The notes: generated by a model from the letters alone, not told the origin. A DNA stretch of 64,000 bases from Rhodobacter sp. (GCA_027490955.1 JAIXXB010000010.1:1-64000); one strand, 5' to 3'. Positions 54,647-63,889 are shown, counted from the first letter of the stretch. Translations and numbers: made by a program.

Positions 54647-55231
54647 CTAAAGAATGCGCTGCATCCGCGCGGTGCTGTCAAACCCAAAAATCAGCCGCAG
54701 CGCGCCGATGTTGTGTTGGCTTTGCACCGTGAACCCGTGGCGCTGATAGAATTCGCGTGCGCGCCAATTGCTGCCCACCACATCCAGTTGCACCGCCTCA
54801 AACCCCGTTGCGCGAGCGTGGTCCATCACAGCCTTTAGCAGCGCCGCGCCCACACCTTGGCCGCGCGCTGCGGCATGCACGGAAAACCCATCGATCATCA
54901 GCGCGCCGATGTCGGGGTCTTTGCTGCCCACGCGCGTCAGCAGGCCCAGCCGCCACAGACCGCGCCAGCGCCCATATACTGCCCCAAAATCGCGCGCCGT
55001 GCCGCCTGCAAAGGTGCCGCTTTCGCCATGCAGCCCGACAATGCCCAAAAGGCGGTTGTCATGGACAATGGCAAAGCATTGATCCAGCCGCAGCACGCGG
55101 CGCAGGTAGGTTTGTGCGCGCGCGGGCGGGCCCATGACTGGCCCCAATTTGCCACCAAAAGCTTGCCAGTACAGATCTGCCGCTGCTGCGCGGTAGGTTT
55201 CAGGCAGGCCATGCGATACCTGATAGCTCAT
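54647..55231 (-). CDS. GNAT-family N-acetyltransferase
   Basis: 194 residues. Acetyl-CoA binding motif ARGQGVGAALLKAVMDHA with the preceding LMIDGFSVHAAARG, and the late REFYQRHGFTV, define the GNAT fold; substrate unknown. The ATG at 55231 overlaps the stop of the DUF429-like gene by four bases (ATGA), so it belongs to the mobA-mobB transcript by position. A frame continues upstream to 55324 but is antisense-like. Confidence 0.88.
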   Translation of the reverse strand: MSYQVSHGLPETYRAAAADLYWQAFGGKLGPVMGPPARAQTYLRRVLRLDQCFAIVHDNRLLGIVGLHGESGTFAGGTARDFGAVYGRWRGLWRLGLLTRVGSKDPDIGALMIDGFSVHAAARGQGVGAALLKAVMDHARATGFEAVQLDVVGSNWRAREFYQRHGFTVQSQHNIGALRLIFGFDSTARMQRIL

Positions 55232-56079
55232 AGCGCGGCCTCCAAAACCTCGGCAAATCCCGCTCCCAAAATCCAGCCCTCTTCGCGGGCATCTGGGTGG
55301 GGGAGGGCCAGCAGATCGGCCCATTTTTGGGGCGGCAAATGCAGAAATGCGCGGGCCAAAAGCTGCACTTGCACCGCGTCTTTGATCGCGCCGCCTTGCG
55401 CCATGTGCCGCGCAACTGCTTTGGCCAAAAGCGAAGGGTAAACTTCCGCCAAGACCACACCCGATAGCGCATCGTCAAACGGCCAAACGCTGACCCCATT
55501 GATCGCAGCCATTCGCGCAATCATCGGCAAGCCCATCAAAGCCTGACTGCCCACACTGCCTGTTGTAAACAGCTTCCACACGGGCTGGGCGCTGGGAATT
55601 GCCCGTTCAATCCTGCGTCTTTCCGCAAAGGGCAGGGCGGAATAATCCACTGTTTTGCGTGCGGGCACATGGGGGGTGGTCTGCCCTGCGGGGTGGCCCC
55701 AAAATGGGCCATTGCCAAAGCGCGCGTTGATGGCATCTGCCACGTCAAAGCGATTGTTGGCGTTGCTATCGCTATCGGTAATCTTGTCTTGCAAATAGTG
55801 CCACAGCGCGCGGGCATCTGCCCGCCCCGTCAGCGCATGGGCAAATCCGCGCGGATAGCCAAAGGGAAAATCGCAGCCAATCAGCAGCCGCGCGCCCTGC
55901 GCTTGGGCGTCTTGTATCTGCCCGCGCACATAGGCCTCTGCCTGCGCGCGGGTGCGGTGATACTGCACAGCCTCGCCTTTGGCACTGGCGCAGCATGTCC
56001 ATATTGCATCTGATGACGGCTTTGCAGGCGAAGGCACAGAACCCGCCGACCAATCCACGATGATGACCCGTTCAAACAA
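55228..56079 (-). CDS. DUF429-like protein in the mob cluster
   Basis: 283 residues from a TTG at 56079. VIIVDWSAGS near the N-terminus and LLIGCDFPFGYP are the beta-strand motifs of an RNase H-like (DUF429-type) fold; ALMGLPMIARMA and FDDALSGVVLAEVYPS follow. In Rhodobacteraceae such proteins are often annotated with molybdopterin guanine dinucleotide synthesis only because of gene neighbourhood. The TTG leaves an eight-base overlap with mobB and has GGGAAGAG before it; the ATG at 56136 would overlap mobB by 65 bases. Function unproven. Confidence 0.7.
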   Translation of the reverse strand: MFERVIIVDWSAGSVPSPAKPSSDAIWTCCASAKGEAVQYHRTRAQAEAYVRGQIQDAQAQGARLLIGCDFPFGYPRGFAHALTGRADARALWHYLQDKITDSDSNANNRFDVADAINARFGNGPFWGHPAGQTTPHVPARKTVDYSALPFAERRRIERAIPSAQPVWKLFTTGSVGSQALMGLPMIARMAAINGVSVWPFDDALSGVVLAEVYPSLLAKAVARHMAQGGAIKDAVQVQLLARAFLHLPPQKWADLLALPHPDAREEGWILGAGFAEVLEAAL

Positions 56080-56596
56080 GGCTCTTCCCGCCCATGGGCA
56101 GGCCAAGGCCGATATCGGCAGCAATGAAATCGGCAATTTCGCCTGTATTGTTCAAATCTAGGCAAGGCACTGTCAGGGGTGGCAGCGCAGTGTCGGTGGC
56201 TACTGCACGAATGGTGGGATCACCCGTTTGAATCAGATCGTGGCCTGCCTGCGCACGCCAAACTTCGATCTTGGGGTGGCTGTCGCGTTTGTAGCCTTCG
56301 ATCAGGACCAAATCGACTGGGCTTAGCCGCGCGATCACCTGCGCAAGGGGCGGCTCTTTGCCCAGAGGGTGTTCGACCATCAGGGCAAACCGATGCGCGC
56401 CTGCCAAAATCACCTCGCGCGCGCCCGCCGCGCGATGGCGGTGGCTGTCCTTGCCAGGCTGGTCTAGGTCAACATCGTGATGCACATGCTTGATGGTAGA
56501 CACATCATAGCCGCGCGCGGTGAATTCAGCCACCAGACGTTCCATCAAACTGGTTTTGCCCGCATTTTTCCAGCCGATGACGCCATAGATTTTCAC
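56072..56596 (-). CDS. mobB: Molybdopterin-guanine dinucleotide biosynthesis protein MobB
   Basis: 174 residues. GTP-binding adaptor that assists MobA. P-loop GWKNAGKTSLMERLV, then STIKHVHHDVDLDQPGKDSHRHRAAGA, the MobB signature, and LVLIEGYKRDSHPKIEV. Overlaps mobA by four bases upstream and the DUF429-like gene by eight downstream. MGD formation serves DMSO-reductase-family enzymes, none of which are in the window. Confidence 0.95.
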   Translation of the reverse strand: MKIYGVIGWKNAGKTSLMERLVAEFTARGYDVSTIKHVHHDVDLDQPGKDSHRHRAAGAREVILAGAHRFALMVEHPLGKEPPLAQVIARLSPVDLVLIEGYKRDSHPKIEVWRAQAGHDLIQTGDPTIRAVATDTALPPLTVPCLDLNNTGEIADFIAADIGLGLPMGGKSLV

Positions 56597-57171
56597 GGCT
56601 GCACCGCCTGCCGCAGCCGCGCCAAATCTTGCGGCGTGTTGATATTGTCAAAGGCGGCCTCATCGGGAAAATCGGCATAGGCCAGCGGATAGCGCGCCGC
56701 AAAATCCATCACTTTGGGATTTGCGCCCGAACTGAGAAACCGCGCCAAGTCATCGCGCGCAGCGATGGGCCACAGGCCAAATGTGCCATGCACACGCCCC
56801 GCCCGTGCCAGCGCAACCTCTGCGCCGCTTTCCAGCGCAAGGCGCAACTGCGCGACCAAATCGCAGGGGAAATGCGGGCAATCAACCGCCACGCTGGCGA
56901 TGTAATCCGCGCCCTGCGGCGCTGCCCAATGCATCGCAGCCAGCACCCCTGCCAGCGGGCCCAGCGGCGCTGCATCTGCCAAAATCGGCACGCCCAGCGC
57001 TGCCAATCCCGCGCCTGTATTCGATGAAATGGCCGCTGTATCGACCTGCGGCTGCAGCCGCGCCAGTGCTAAATCCACCAAACGCGCGCCCCCTAAATCC
57101 AGCGCAGCCTTATCAAGGCCGCCCAAACGCCGCCCTTGGCCGCCTGCCAGAATCACCCCGAAAATGCGCAT
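56593..57171 (-). CDS. mobA: Molybdenum cofactor guanylyltransferase MobA
   Basis: 192 residues. Transfers GMP from GTP to molybdopterin to make MGD. VILAGGQGRRLGGLDKAAL is the nucleotide-binding signature, LGPLAGVLAAM and VDCPHFP follow, and FDNINTPQDL ends the protein. The ATG at 57171 is set by the signature being at the N-terminus; an open upstream frame to 57414 has no homology features. Four-base overlap with mobB. Confidence 0.96.
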   Translation of the reverse strand: MRIFGVILAGGQGRRLGGLDKAALDLGGARLVDLALARLQPQVDTAAISSNTGAGLAALGVPILADAAPLGPLAGVLAAMHWAAPQGADYIASVAVDCPHFPCDLVAQLRLALESGAEVALARAGRVHGTFGLWPIAARDDLARFLSSGANPKVMDFAARYPLAYADFPDEAAFDNINTPQDLARLRQAVQP

Positions 57172-57197
57172 ATCTCGCCCGCTGCTTTTCCCGCAGG

Positions 57198-57833
57198 CTA
57201 GGGGGCCAACCCCGCCGCCGCAAGCGCGGCCGTGTCCTCTTTGTCGATAAAGGCGACGCCATGGCTTTTGTCGACTGTAGCGTCTGTGTATACGGCATTG
57301 GTTACATTGGGGTTTTGGCCAAACGCCTCTTCCAATTGCAGCGGCCAATAGGTGGTTTTGATCTGTTCGAACCCCGGAACACGCCCCAAAATCCGCGAGA
57401 TGGAATTGGCGCAATGCGCCTTTGCCACGGCACCATTCGCCTTGACCGCTGCAAGCAATTGTTCGGCCACCGCTGGCGAGACCAGCAGCGTTTGCGCGCG
57501 CACAAAATGCGTCTCGCGTGCGTGGTAATCCTTATAGGCGTTCATCCATCTTGGGCTGGCCCCATACAGCACGTCGCCGCGCTCTGGCATAAAGCGCAAT
57601 TGGAATGACCCTGCAGGATCAAACAACACAGTTTCGGACCCATTCACCAACAACGCCGAATGTGCGCCTGCCCCAGACCTTGTGTTGACCACTGTGAACA
57701 AGGTGATCGAACTTGGCTCGCCCGACACATAGCGCGCCTGCGCAATGGCTGCGTCATCGGCAAAAGTGTTCTGCGCCGCCCCACAAGCGGCAAGCAGCAG
57801 CAATGACATGGCAACAAGGGCGCGCAGCATCAT
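57198..57833 (-). CDS. Predicted lipoprotein, possible permuted papain-like (NlpC/P60-type) fold
   Basis: 211 residues. Signal sequence with lipobox LAAC (C17). GAGAHSALLVNGSETVLFDP has a His (H58) on a predicted beta strand, and AHCANSISRIL (C141) has a Cys on a helix further on. Circularly permuted NlpC/P60-type enzymes have this H-then-C order with the His in a GHV-type strand. The link is inferred from pattern only; catalytic status is open. The gene precedes mobA by 26 bases on the same strand and follows the oxidase subunit gene by 19 bases. Confidence 0.75.
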   Translation of the reverse strand: MMLRALVAMSLLLLAACGAAQNTFADDAAIAQARYVSGEPSSITLFTVVNTRSGAGAHSALLVNGSETVLFDPAGSFQLRFMPERGDVLYGASPRWMNAYKDYHARETHFVRAQTLLVSPAVAEQLLAAVKANGAVAKAHCANSISRILGRVPGFEQIKTTYWPLQLEEAFGQNPNVTNAVYTDATVDKSHGVAFIDKEDTAALAAAGLAP

Positions 57834-57852
57834 GGGATGTCCTTTAAATGGC

Positions 57853-57987
57853 TTAGCCGTTGGCCAAGGCTAAAAATACCAAGGTGCCCAGCGTGATGGC
57901 CGTGCCCCAAATCACAAAGCGGATGAAGTTTGCAAAGGTCTTTTCCTGAACTTTGGTATCCATGCTACCGGGCTTGTGTTCGGCCAT
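57853..57987 (-). CDS. aa3-type cytochrome c oxidase subunit IV
   Basis: 44 residues: MAEHKPGSMDTKVQEKTFANFIRFVIW then one membrane helix to LVFLALANG. Bacterial subunit IV of aa3-type cytochrome c oxidase (as in Rhodobacter and Paracoccus) has this short acidic-basic head, the M-D-x-x-x-Q-E-K-T-F motif and a single TM. AAGGAAA precedes the ATG. The catalytic subunits are not nearby, which is usual in Rhodobacterales where this gene stands alone. Confidence 0.9.
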   Translation of the reverse strand: MAEHKPGSMDTKVQEKTFANFIRFVIWGTAITLGTLVFLALANG

Positions 57988-58127
57988 ATCGTGTTTCCTT
58001 AAAAGCTGACTTTGATAGGTGCCATAGTGCATCTTGCGCGCTTTGTCACGCGCACTTGGCAATGATTATCAAGCCAATGCAAAGATTCTGCGCCAGATTG
58101 GCCCTGCGCTGGGCTAGGGGCCAAAGC

Positions 58128-58526
58128 CTAGGCCGATCCGTCCCCCGCCTCGCCGCCCCGCCAGCCTGCCTGCAAAACAAAGCCAATGCGCCGCGCGGGG
58201 GCAGAGGTATTGGCCACTGGGGCTGCGCGCAGCAGCACAGAGAGCTGGCTGAAATGCTGGATCAATTGTGTCTTTTGCCCCGCCTCATCGCGCCCGTAAA
58301 AGGTGATCAGATCAGGGTCGAAAAAGCCGATACCTTCAATGCGCAGCACGCCCGCCTCGCTGCCTGCAAAGCCCATCGCCACCTCTTGGCCCGCGTCTAA
58401 CTGCGCCTCAAAGGCGCGAATATACTGCACAATGCGGGCATAGGCCGATTGGGCAGGGCCAATAGGTTCGGCTGCGGGCTGTGGCGGATCATTGGGCATA
58501 TTGGGCGTGTCGGGCGTATCGGGCAT
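58128..58526 (-). CDS. DUF6173-like conserved protein
   Basis: 132 residues. A Pro-rich N-terminus with an imperfect DTP/NMPN repeat leads to a folded domain with VAMGFAGSEAGVLRIEGIGFFDPDLITFYG and KTQLIQHFSQLSVLLRAAP. This pattern is familiar from alphaproteobacterial proteins under DUF6173, function unknown. No signal peptide or membrane segment. Divergent from sua5 across 228 bases. Confidence 0.75.
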   Translation of the reverse strand: MPDTPDTPNMPNDPPQPAAEPIGPAQSAYARIVQYIRAFEAQLDAGQEVAMGFAGSEAGVLRIEGIGFFDPDLITFYGRDEAGQKTQLIQHFSQLSVLLRAAPVANTSAPARRIGFVLQAGWRGGEAGDGSA

Positions 58527-58754
58527 GTGGCAGCACCTTTTGCGGGTATGGCTGCAGACCTAGCGCATCTGCGTCCAAATCGTAAAGCCCTATGGCCCCT
58601 GCATGGGGCGCGCAGGCGGGGTGGCGGGTGTGAGCGGCGGGTTTGGGTGGTTGGGGTTCGGGCATGTGATCTTGGCAAAGGGGCGGCTTTCGGTCTATGG
58701 CAGGGCAAGCGATGGCGCAAACCGCGCCTTGCTGCCCCCAATGCTGGCACAATT

Positions 58755-59714
58755 ATGATCCAAACCGCCACCCTTGCCCCCGATGCCAGCGGCCTTGACA
58801 GCGCTGCCGCGCAGTTGCGCGCGGGCGGGCTTGTCGCCTTTCCAACCGAGACAGTCTATGGGCTTGGCGGCGATGCACGCGATGATCTGGCGGTTGCGCG
58901 CATTTTCGATGCCAAAGGTCGTCCAAGGTTTAACCCGTTGATCGTGCATGTCGAAGCTTTGGCACAGGCAGAAGATATTGCTGTGTTCAGCCCCGCCGCG
59001 CGTGATTTGGCACAGCGATTCTGGCCGGGGCCGCTGACGCTGGTCTTGCCTTTGCGGGCTGCCGCTGGCCTGTCGCCATTGGTGACAGCCGATCTGCCAT
59101 CGGTCGCGCTGCGTGTGCCTGCCCATCCTGTGGCCCTTGCACTGTTGCGTGCCTTTGCTGGCCCGATTGCAGCCCCATCGGCCAACCCTTCGGGCCGCAT
59201 ATCGCCCACCATGGCCGCACATGTGATAGAGGGTTTGGGCGGCAAGATTGCTGCCATACTGGATGGTGGACCTTGCGCAGTGGGGGTGGAATCGACGATT
59301 CTGTCGCTGCTGGATGGGCCTCAAATCCTGCGCCAAGGCGGGCTTGCGCAAGAAGAGATCGAGGCCGCCTTGGGCGCGCGGGTGGCTGTGGGCCATGACA
59401 ACAGCGCGCGGCCTGTAGCACCGGGTCAACTGGCCTCGCATTACGCGCCGAATGCCGCACTTCGGTTGAATGCCACGGCCGCCCTGCAGGGCGAAGTGAT
59501 GATAGGCTTTGGCGCGATTGGTGGCGATATCACCCTGTCGGCCAGCGGCGATGTGGTGCAGGCCGCGGCTAATCTGTTCGCCAGCCTGCGCGCGGCAGAT
59601 GATCTGGCCTTGCAGCGCGGTATATCTCGCATTGCCGTGGCCCCCATCCCGAACATCGGGCTTGGCCGCGCCATCAATGACCGCCTGTCGCGCGCGGCAG
59701 CGCCGCGAGCCTAG
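58755..59714 (+). CDS. L-threonylcarbamoyladenylate synthase (Sua5 type)
   Basis: 319 residues, with the long Sua5 form (YrdC domain plus C-terminal Sua5 domain). Uses threonine, bicarbonate and ATP to make the precursor of t6A37 in tRNA. FPTETVYGLGGDA at the start, KGRPRFNPLIVHV, PLTLVLPL and PSANPSGRISPTMAAHV are the YrdC core. The first ATG giving the complete domain is at 58755; the frame is open upstream but lacks homology. Ends four bases past the start of overlap with the convergent rsmC-like gene. Confidence 0.95.
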   Translation: MIQTATLAPDASGLDSAAAQLRAGGLVAFPTETVYGLGGDARDDLAVARIFDAKGRPRFNPLIVHVEALAQAEDIAVFSPAARDLAQRFWPGPLTLVLPLRAAAGLSPLVTADLPSVALRVPAHPVALALLRAFAGPIAAPSANPSGRISPTMAAHVIEGLGGKIAAILDGGPCAVGVESTILSLLDGPQILRQGGLAQEEIEAALGARVAVGHDNSARPVAPGQLASHYAPNAALRLNATAALQGEVMIGFGAIGGDITLSASGDVVQAAANLFASLRAADDLALQRGISRIAVAPIPNIGLGRAINDRLSRAAAPRA

Positions 59715-60706
59715 CGCGCCCGAATGGGAAAGGCCGCGCGGATCAATCGAAACGTGGGATCGCGGCCAAATTCTTCAACGTCGCGAAACAACCCGCGCAG
59801 CGCGGCGGGATAGGGCAATTGGCGATTCGCCACCACCCAAAGTTGGCCATGCCCCGCCAGCCGCGCATGGGCCGCCGTGATAAAGGCCAGCCCCAAGGCG
59901 GGATTGGCACTGCGCGTGGTGTGAAACGGCGGGTTCATCACCACTGCCTCCCATGGCAGGGCAGGGCGCACCTCGCCCACATCTGCCCAATGAAAGCTGG
60001 CGCGCGGATCGGGAATATTCTGGCGCGCGCAAGCCAGCGCTGCTGCATCCGCCTCGATCAGATCAAGGCTGCGCACCCCGTCCCGTGCCAAGATCTCCCG
60101 CGCAAGATACCCCCAACCCGCCCCAAAATCCGCCACGCGCGATGGCAGTTTTGCAGGCAAGATTTCGGCCAAAAGCTGCGAGGCGCGGTCAGGCCCATCG
60201 GCCGAAAAAACCCCCACGTGGGTGACAAATCCACCGTCAATTTTTTGGGGCGCAGCTAACCAGTGGCTCAGGCGCGCAGGCGGGGTGAATACAGCCAATT
60301 TGCCATGGGCTTTGGATATCACTTCGCCCAAATCTGCGCCCAAATCCGCAAGGTCTTTCAAAACCGCGCCAATACCGTCGGTTTTTTGCCCGTCCAGCAT
60401 CAGCCGCCCACCTGCGCGCAAACAACCCGCGGCCCGCGCCAGCATATCGCGTGCGGCGGGTTTGGAACGGGGCAGGCATACAATGGCCAAATCGGCCTGA
60501 GGCGCAGCTTCGGCATCTGCCACCACGTTCCGCCCAAGGCGCGCGAAATGGTCATAGTCGGGCTTAAATCCCGTCACCACAGTCACACCATCGCGGGGCA
60601 GGGCCGAAAGATCATCCTCGGCCTGCGGGCCAAAAACCACAATCTGCGCCGCGCTGTGCAAAGCGTCATCACCCCGCAGGGCCATATCAAATCGGGCAGA
60701 TCGCAT
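59711..60706 (-). CDS. RsmC-like 16S rRNA guanine methyltransferase
   Basis: 331 residues in two MTase-like halves. The C-terminal half carries VADFGAGWGYLAREIL (SAM motif I), LIEADAAALACARQN and VVMNPPFHTTR (NPPF), as in the RsmC/RlmG family of N2-guanine methyltransferases that act on rRNA. The N-terminal half lacks the SAM motifs, typical of the duplicated RsmC architecture. Overlaps the convergent sua5 3' end by four bases and follows clpS by 18 bases. Confidence 0.88.
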   Translation of the reverse strand: MRSARFDMALRGDDALHSAAQIVVFGPQAEDDLSALPRDGVTVVTGFKPDYDHFARLGRNVVADAEAAPQADLAIVCLPRSKPAARDMLARAAGCLRAGGRLMLDGQKTDGIGAVLKDLADLGADLGEVISKAHGKLAVFTPPARLSHWLAAPQKIDGGFVTHVGVFSADGPDRASQLLAEILPAKLPSRVADFGAGWGYLAREILARDGVRSLDLIEADAAALACARQNIPDPRASFHWADVGEVRPALPWEAVVMNPPFHTTRSANPALGLAFITAAHARLAGHGQLWVVANRQLPYPAALRGLFRDVEEFGRDPTFRLIRAAFPIRAR

Positions 60707-60724
60707 CAGGGGCGGCCTTGCGGC

Positions 60725-61108
60725 CTACTCCTTTTCCATGGTGCATTGCAGCGGGTGCTGATGGCGGCGGGCAAAATCCATCACTTGCGCCACCTTTGTT
60801 TCGGCGATTTCGGCAGAAAACACCCCCACCACGGCGAGACCCTTTTTATGCACTGTCAGCATAATATCAAAGGCTTGCGCGTGATTCAGACCAAAGAAAC
60901 GCTCAAGCACATGCACGACAAATTCCATCGGCGTGTAATCATCGTTCAGCAGCATCACCTTATACATCGGCGGACGCGCCGTTTTGGGTGCGGTTTTCGT
61001 CAAAATCGACGTGTCGCTGCTGCCGCCGTCGCGCGGGTGATCGGCCATCATCGCAGGCACGGCTGCGCGGGCGCGGGGCAAAGCGATATCTGATATACTG
61101 TTGGTCAT
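60725..61108 (-). CDS. clpS: ATP-dependent Clp protease adaptor ClpS
   Basis: 127 residues. Brings N-degron substrates to Clp[31 protein letters not shown] is the substrate-binding core with the conserved DDYTPMEF loop, and [10 protein letters not shown] follows. The N-terminus is long and polar (about 40 residues) and may be disordered. The ATG at 61108 is used; a codon at 61126 is possible. clpA is not in the window. Confidence 0.95.
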   Translation of the reverse strand: MTNSISDIALPRARAAVPAMMADHPRDGGSSDTSILTKTAPKTARPPMYKVMLLNDDYTPMEFVVHVLERFFGLNHAQAFDIMLTVHKKGLAVVGVFSAEIAETKVAQVMDFARRHQHPLQCTMEKE

Positions 61109-61178
61109 GGCCCTAGTATAGCGCATTTCGCGCTTGCGAAAAGGGCCTGTGTGGCCACAAATGCGCGCAGAGGTGCGG

Positions 61179-61886
61179 ATGATAACAACAATTGGATTCG
61201 ATGCCGATGATACGCTGTGGCAGAACGAGACGTTCTTTCGCCTGACGCAGGATCGTTTTGCAGCGCTTTTGGCGCCTTATTGCCCCGCCGACACCCTGCA
61301 CGCCAAGCTTTTGGCAGCCGAGCGGCGCAATCTGGGCCATTATGGTTACGGGGTAAAGGGATTTACCCTGTCAATGATTGAAACAGCGATCGAGGTGTCG
61401 CGCGGCACTGTTCCCGCGGATGTGGTTGCCGAAATCATGGCTGCAGGGCGCGAGATGCTGTCCCAGCCCATCGATCTGTTGCCCCATGCCTATGAAGCGG
61501 TTGCCGCCATGGCGCAGCGCTTTGCGGTGGTGCTGATCACCAAAGGCGACTTGTTGGATCAGGAACGCAAATTGGCCCAATCAGGGCTGGGCGATATGTT
61601 TCACGGCGTGGAAATCGTGTCCGAGAAATCCGCGCAGACCTATACCCAAATCGCCCATAAACACGGCGCGCAGCCGCAGGGCATGGTGATGGTGGGCAAT
61701 TCGATGAAATCAGATGTGCTGCCGATGATCGCGGCAGGCGGCTGGGGCGTGCATGTGCCGCATGATTTAACTTGGGCGCTAGAGCTGGCCGATGCCCCGC
61801 AAGATTGCGCGCGCTTTGCGCAGATCAAAACACTTGCCGAATTGCCCTATCTTGTGGATAGGCTGATCGCAGCCCACAACCCTTAG
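61179..61886 (+). CDS. HAD-superfamily hydrolase
   Basis: 235 residues. [11 protein letters not shown] is the HAD motif I with the nucleophilic Asp (the family variant DxDxTLW), LITKGD motif II, and VGNSMKSDV motif III/IV region. Probably a phosphatase on a small metabolite. The ATG at 61179 follows AGAGGTG; upstream in-frame starts are too early. Divergent from clpS. Confidence 0.88.
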   Translation: MITTIGFDADDTLWQNETFFRLTQDRFAALLAPYCPADTLHAKLLAAERRNLGHYGYGVKGFTLSMIETAIEVSRGTVPADVVAEIMAAGREMLSQPIDLLPHAYEAVAAMAQRFAVVLITKGDLLDQERKLAQSGLGDMFHGVEIVSEKSAQTYTQIAHKHGAQPQGMVMVGNSMKSDVLPMIAAGGWGVHVPHDLTWALELADAPQDCARFAQIKTLAELPYLVDRLIAAHNP

Positions 61887-61949
61887 GGGGCCTGCGGGCG
61901 AAATCCCATCTGAACTTAGCCCGCAAACCCCTTGAAAATAAGGGCTTTT
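61886..61949 (+). terminator. Candidate hairpins after the HAD gene
   Basis: TGCGGGC (61893-61899) pairs with GCCCGCA (61919-61925), and CCCTT (61929-61933) with AAGGG (61940-61944) followed by CTTTT. The second hairpin with its short T-run is the better terminator candidate, but the stem is only five bp. Confidence 0.4.
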
Positions 61950-62025
61950 CTGAATGAATTGCCCGTGCTATCGTGCCCATACATGCCCCCGTCAGAGGGG
62001 CTTTAGGCAGAGTAGCAGGCGCAAC

Positions 62026-63819
62026 ATGATCATGGCAGACGGCCCATTTGGGCGTTTTCTGCGCAGCTTGGCGTTCATTGTCTCGGTGTCGCTGGGCGCG
62101 GCGCTGAGCGTTGGATATGCATCTGCCGCACCCGAAGCCTATTACATGATGGATGCGCGCACGGGCGAAACGCTGTTCGAGGATAATGCAGAAACGCCGC
62201 TGCACCCTGCGTCGCTGACCAAAATGCTGACCCTCTACATTGCCTTTCAGGAAATCGAGCGGGGCAACCTTAGCCTTGATAGCATGATCACTGTGTCCAA
62301 AAACGCGGCAGCCCAGCCCCCATCGCGGTTAGGGCTGAAGGCGGGGCAAAAGATTCAACTGCGCTATCTGATCCGCGCGGCGGCCATCAAATCGGCCAAT
62401 GATGCCGCCCAAGCCATTGGCGATGCCATCGGCGGCAGTCAGGCCAAATTTGCCGAACGCATGACGCGCACCGCGCGCGCGTTGGGGATGCGCAATTCTT
62501 CGTTCAAAAATGCCTCTGGGCTTACGGCAAAGGGGCATGTGTCCACGGCAAAGGATATGTCCATTCTGGGCCGCCATTTGTTTTACGATTTCCCGCAGTA
62601 TTACAATATCTTTTCGCGCCGCCAAACCGATGCGGGCCTGACAGATGTTGCCAATACCAACCGCAAATTTTTGGATTCATACAAAGGCGCGGATGGGATC
62701 AAAACAGGATACACCCAGCCTGCAGGTTTTAACCTGACCGCATCGGCGGAACGGGGCGGGGTGCGGCTGATTGCCACGGTGTTTGGCGGTAAATCCACAG
62801 ACGATCGCAATGCGAAAATGGCAAAGATGCTCGATCGCGGTTTTGCCAAGGCCAAACGCAATGTCGGCGAACAGCCCCCCGCACCGCCCCAATTTGACAA
62901 TGCCGATAACGAATTGCTGGCCAATGCCATGGTCGAAGATGGCCTGCCCCAAGGCGGGCTTGGCAGCGCTGCAAAAACTGTGCGCCAAGTGGTCACGCTG
63001 ACTTCTTCGCCGCGCCCCATGCCGCGCCCCAATTTTTCGGAACTGGCAACAGGCGCGCAAGAGCAAGTTGCCGAAATGGCCGATGGTATCGCGGGAGCCT
63101 TGGCCGAGGTGACGGGCCTTGCGGCATCATCGGCTGATCTGCCCTTTGCCGTGGCCGCAGATGGCACGCCAACAGCCGCCGCCCCCGTTGTGACAGCGCA
63201 AAATGCCCAGCCCTCTACCCTGCGCCCCCTGCCAAGGCCACATAAAATCGCAGATCTTGCACCCGCGCGAAATCCTGCCCAAGTCCCTGCCCAAGATTCT
63301 GTGGCGGCACAGCCCAGTATGGTCGCTGCCGCAGCGCCTGCCCCTGCTGCTGCGACCGATGAAGGCGGCACCACATCGCGCAGCGCCATCGCCCCCGCCG
63401 CCGCCCAACTGGCCAGCCTTGCCCCCGCCGCTGCCCCCATTGCCGAGGTCGCGGCACCCCAGCCGCAGCGGCAGGCCCCGATTTATGATGACCAAGCTGT
63501 TCTGGCCAAAGCCAATGCTGCCGAACCTCCCGCCCCTGAATTGCTGGGCAAGGGCGAAGTCATCACGCGCCTGTCCACGTCAGGCGGCGCGCATTGGGGG
63601 GTGAATATTGGGCGCTTTTCCAGCAGCGATGCCGCCGAACGGATTTTGCTGAAAACACAATTGGTCGAAAGCGCGACCTTGGGCCAAAGCCTGCGCAAAG
63701 TCACCGAAAAGGGCGGCGGGTTTGATGCCAATTTCCTTGGCCTGACTGAAGAGGCCGCAGCCCTTGCCTGCCGCCGCCTGACCGCGCGCGCGATTCCCTG
63801 CATCACCTTGGGGCCATAG
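62026..63819 (+). CDS. D-alanyl-D-alanine carboxypeptidase with C-terminal SPOR domain
   Basis: 597 residues. Signal peptide (about 1-34), then a class A penicillin-binding (peptidase S11) domain with the active SLTK (S63-K66), SAN (S123-N125) and KTG (226-228), which trims pentapeptides in peptidoglycan. A long Ala/Pro-rich linker (about 330-515, full of PAAA and APAA repeats) leads to a SPOR domain (about 520-597, VGWGVNIGRFSSSDAAERILLKTQLVE-like) that binds denuded glycan at division sites. Two adjacent starts, ATG at 62026 and 62032, cannot be separated. Confidence 0.94.
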   Translation: MIMADGPFGRFLRSLAFIVSVSLGAALSVGYASAAPEAYYMMDARTGETLFEDNAETPLHPASLTKMLTLYIAFQEIERGNLSLDSMITVSKNAAAQPPSRLGLKAGQKIQLRYLIRAAAIKSANDAAQAIGDAIGGSQAKFAERMTRTARALGMRNSSFKNASGLTAKGHVSTAKDMSILGRHLFYDFPQYYNIFSRRQTDAGLTDVANTNRKFLDSYKGADGIKTGYTQPAGFNLTASAERGGVRLIATVFGGKSTDDRNAKMAKMLDRGFAKAKRNVGEQPPAPPQFDNADNELLANAMVEDGLPQGGLGSAAKTVRQVVTLTSSPRPMPRPNFSELATGAQEQVAEMADGIAGALAEVTGLAASSADLPFAVAADGTPTAAAPVVTAQNAQPSTLRPLPRPHKIADLAPARNPAQVPAQDSVAAQPSMVAAAAPAPAAATDEGGTTSRSAIAPAAAQLASLAPAAAPIAEVAAPQPQRQAPIYDDQAVLAKANAAEPPAPELLGKGEVITRLSTSGGAHWGVNIGRFSSSDAAERILLKTQLVESATLGQSLRKVTEKGGGFDANFLGLTEEAAALACRRLTARAIPCITLGP

Positions 63820-63889
63820 GCGCCGTATGCAGGCCCATCCCTGCGCCCTGCCGCAGTGACTCAGCGGCATGCCCGCAAAAAAATCTGCC

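Noticed and set aside
63850-63868. Small GCCGC hairpin after the carboxypeptidase as a terminator
   Set aside because: Five-bp stem with no T-run in either direction.
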